Part shown: piece after piece, positions 5,110 through 5,130 of the stretch | Position numbering within the stretch: the stretch's first letter is position 1 | Layout: the number at the start of each line of letters is the position of its first letter | Source of the DNA: SFTH01 sp051878085 | GTDB taxonomy: Bacteria > Bacillota > Clostridia > Christensenellales > Aristaeellaceae | Reading direction: 5' to 3' | NCBI GenBank assembly: GCA_051878085.1 | Contig: JBJEJN010000001.1 | Location: 1 to 5,130 of the forward strand | Length of the DNA: 5,130 bases | The notes under the pieces: generated by a model | What the model saw: the letters and a program-made list of their open reading frames with translations, nothing else | What the model was told of the DNA's origin: nothing | Databases searched by the model: none | Position numbers and translations under genes: made by a program

Positions 5110-5130
5110 CCCACCCCCGTAGGGCGGGAT
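5110..5130 (+). repeat. Start of a second GC-rich repeat, truncated by the window end
   Basis: The last bases contain CCCACCCCC (5111-5119 region) followed by GTAGGGCGGG (5119-5128). C-run and G-run could pair as a short stem around GTA. CCCCGTAGGGCGGG resembles the opening of another dispersed hairpin repeat that I associate with gut Clostridia. Only its left end is inside the window, so its extent and partner arm cannot be seen. Confidence 0.3.

Overview
The window looks like a piece of a GC-rich Bacillota genome, most likely an anaerobic gut Clostridia of the Christensenellales/Oscillospirales kind. This placement is inference. It rests on strong AGGAG-type ribosome binding sites, a near-consensus sigma-A promoter, heavy use of G/C-ending codons, and an interspersed double-hairpin repeat near the right end that I recognise from gut Clostridia. 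All recognisable genes lie on the + strand.

Layout. Positions 1-402 hold most of a low-molecular-weight protein tyrosine phosphatase. Its catalytic P-loop is cut off by the left window edge. Positions 403-541 are an AT-rich intergenic stretch with a strong extended -10 promoter (453-481) and a small hairpin at the predicted transcript start. Then comes a three-gene ABC importer: a secreted substrate-binding protein (542-1597), a fused two-domain permease (1821-3875) and an ATPase with a TOBE domain (3895-4974). A strong hairpin terminator ends the transporter at 4986-5021. The last ~100 bases carry two repeat-like elements, the second truncated by the window end.

How the genes work together. 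The binding protein captures a ligand outside the membrane and delivers it to the permease. The permease carries both membrane halves in one chain, and the ATPase presumably works as a homodimer on its two EAA loops. The architecture is that of the FbpABC/AfuABC group, usually annotated as ferric iron importers. The binding protein lacks the Tyr-Tyr pair of FbpA-type iron binders. It has GFxH and GTGYE segments that, as far as I recall, are closer to the AfuA branch shown to bind hexose phosphates. Sugar phosphate or another small anion is therefore at least as likely as iron.

The most unusual parts are the 223-bp gap between the binding protein and the permease, and the permease's long extracytoplasmic region. 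The gap holds an intrinsic terminator plus three other inverted repeats, one of them a 62-nt imperfect palindrome. The permease region is about 140 residues between TM1 and TM2. I did not find evidence of a wholly new system: this is a recognisable transporter with several details worth checking.
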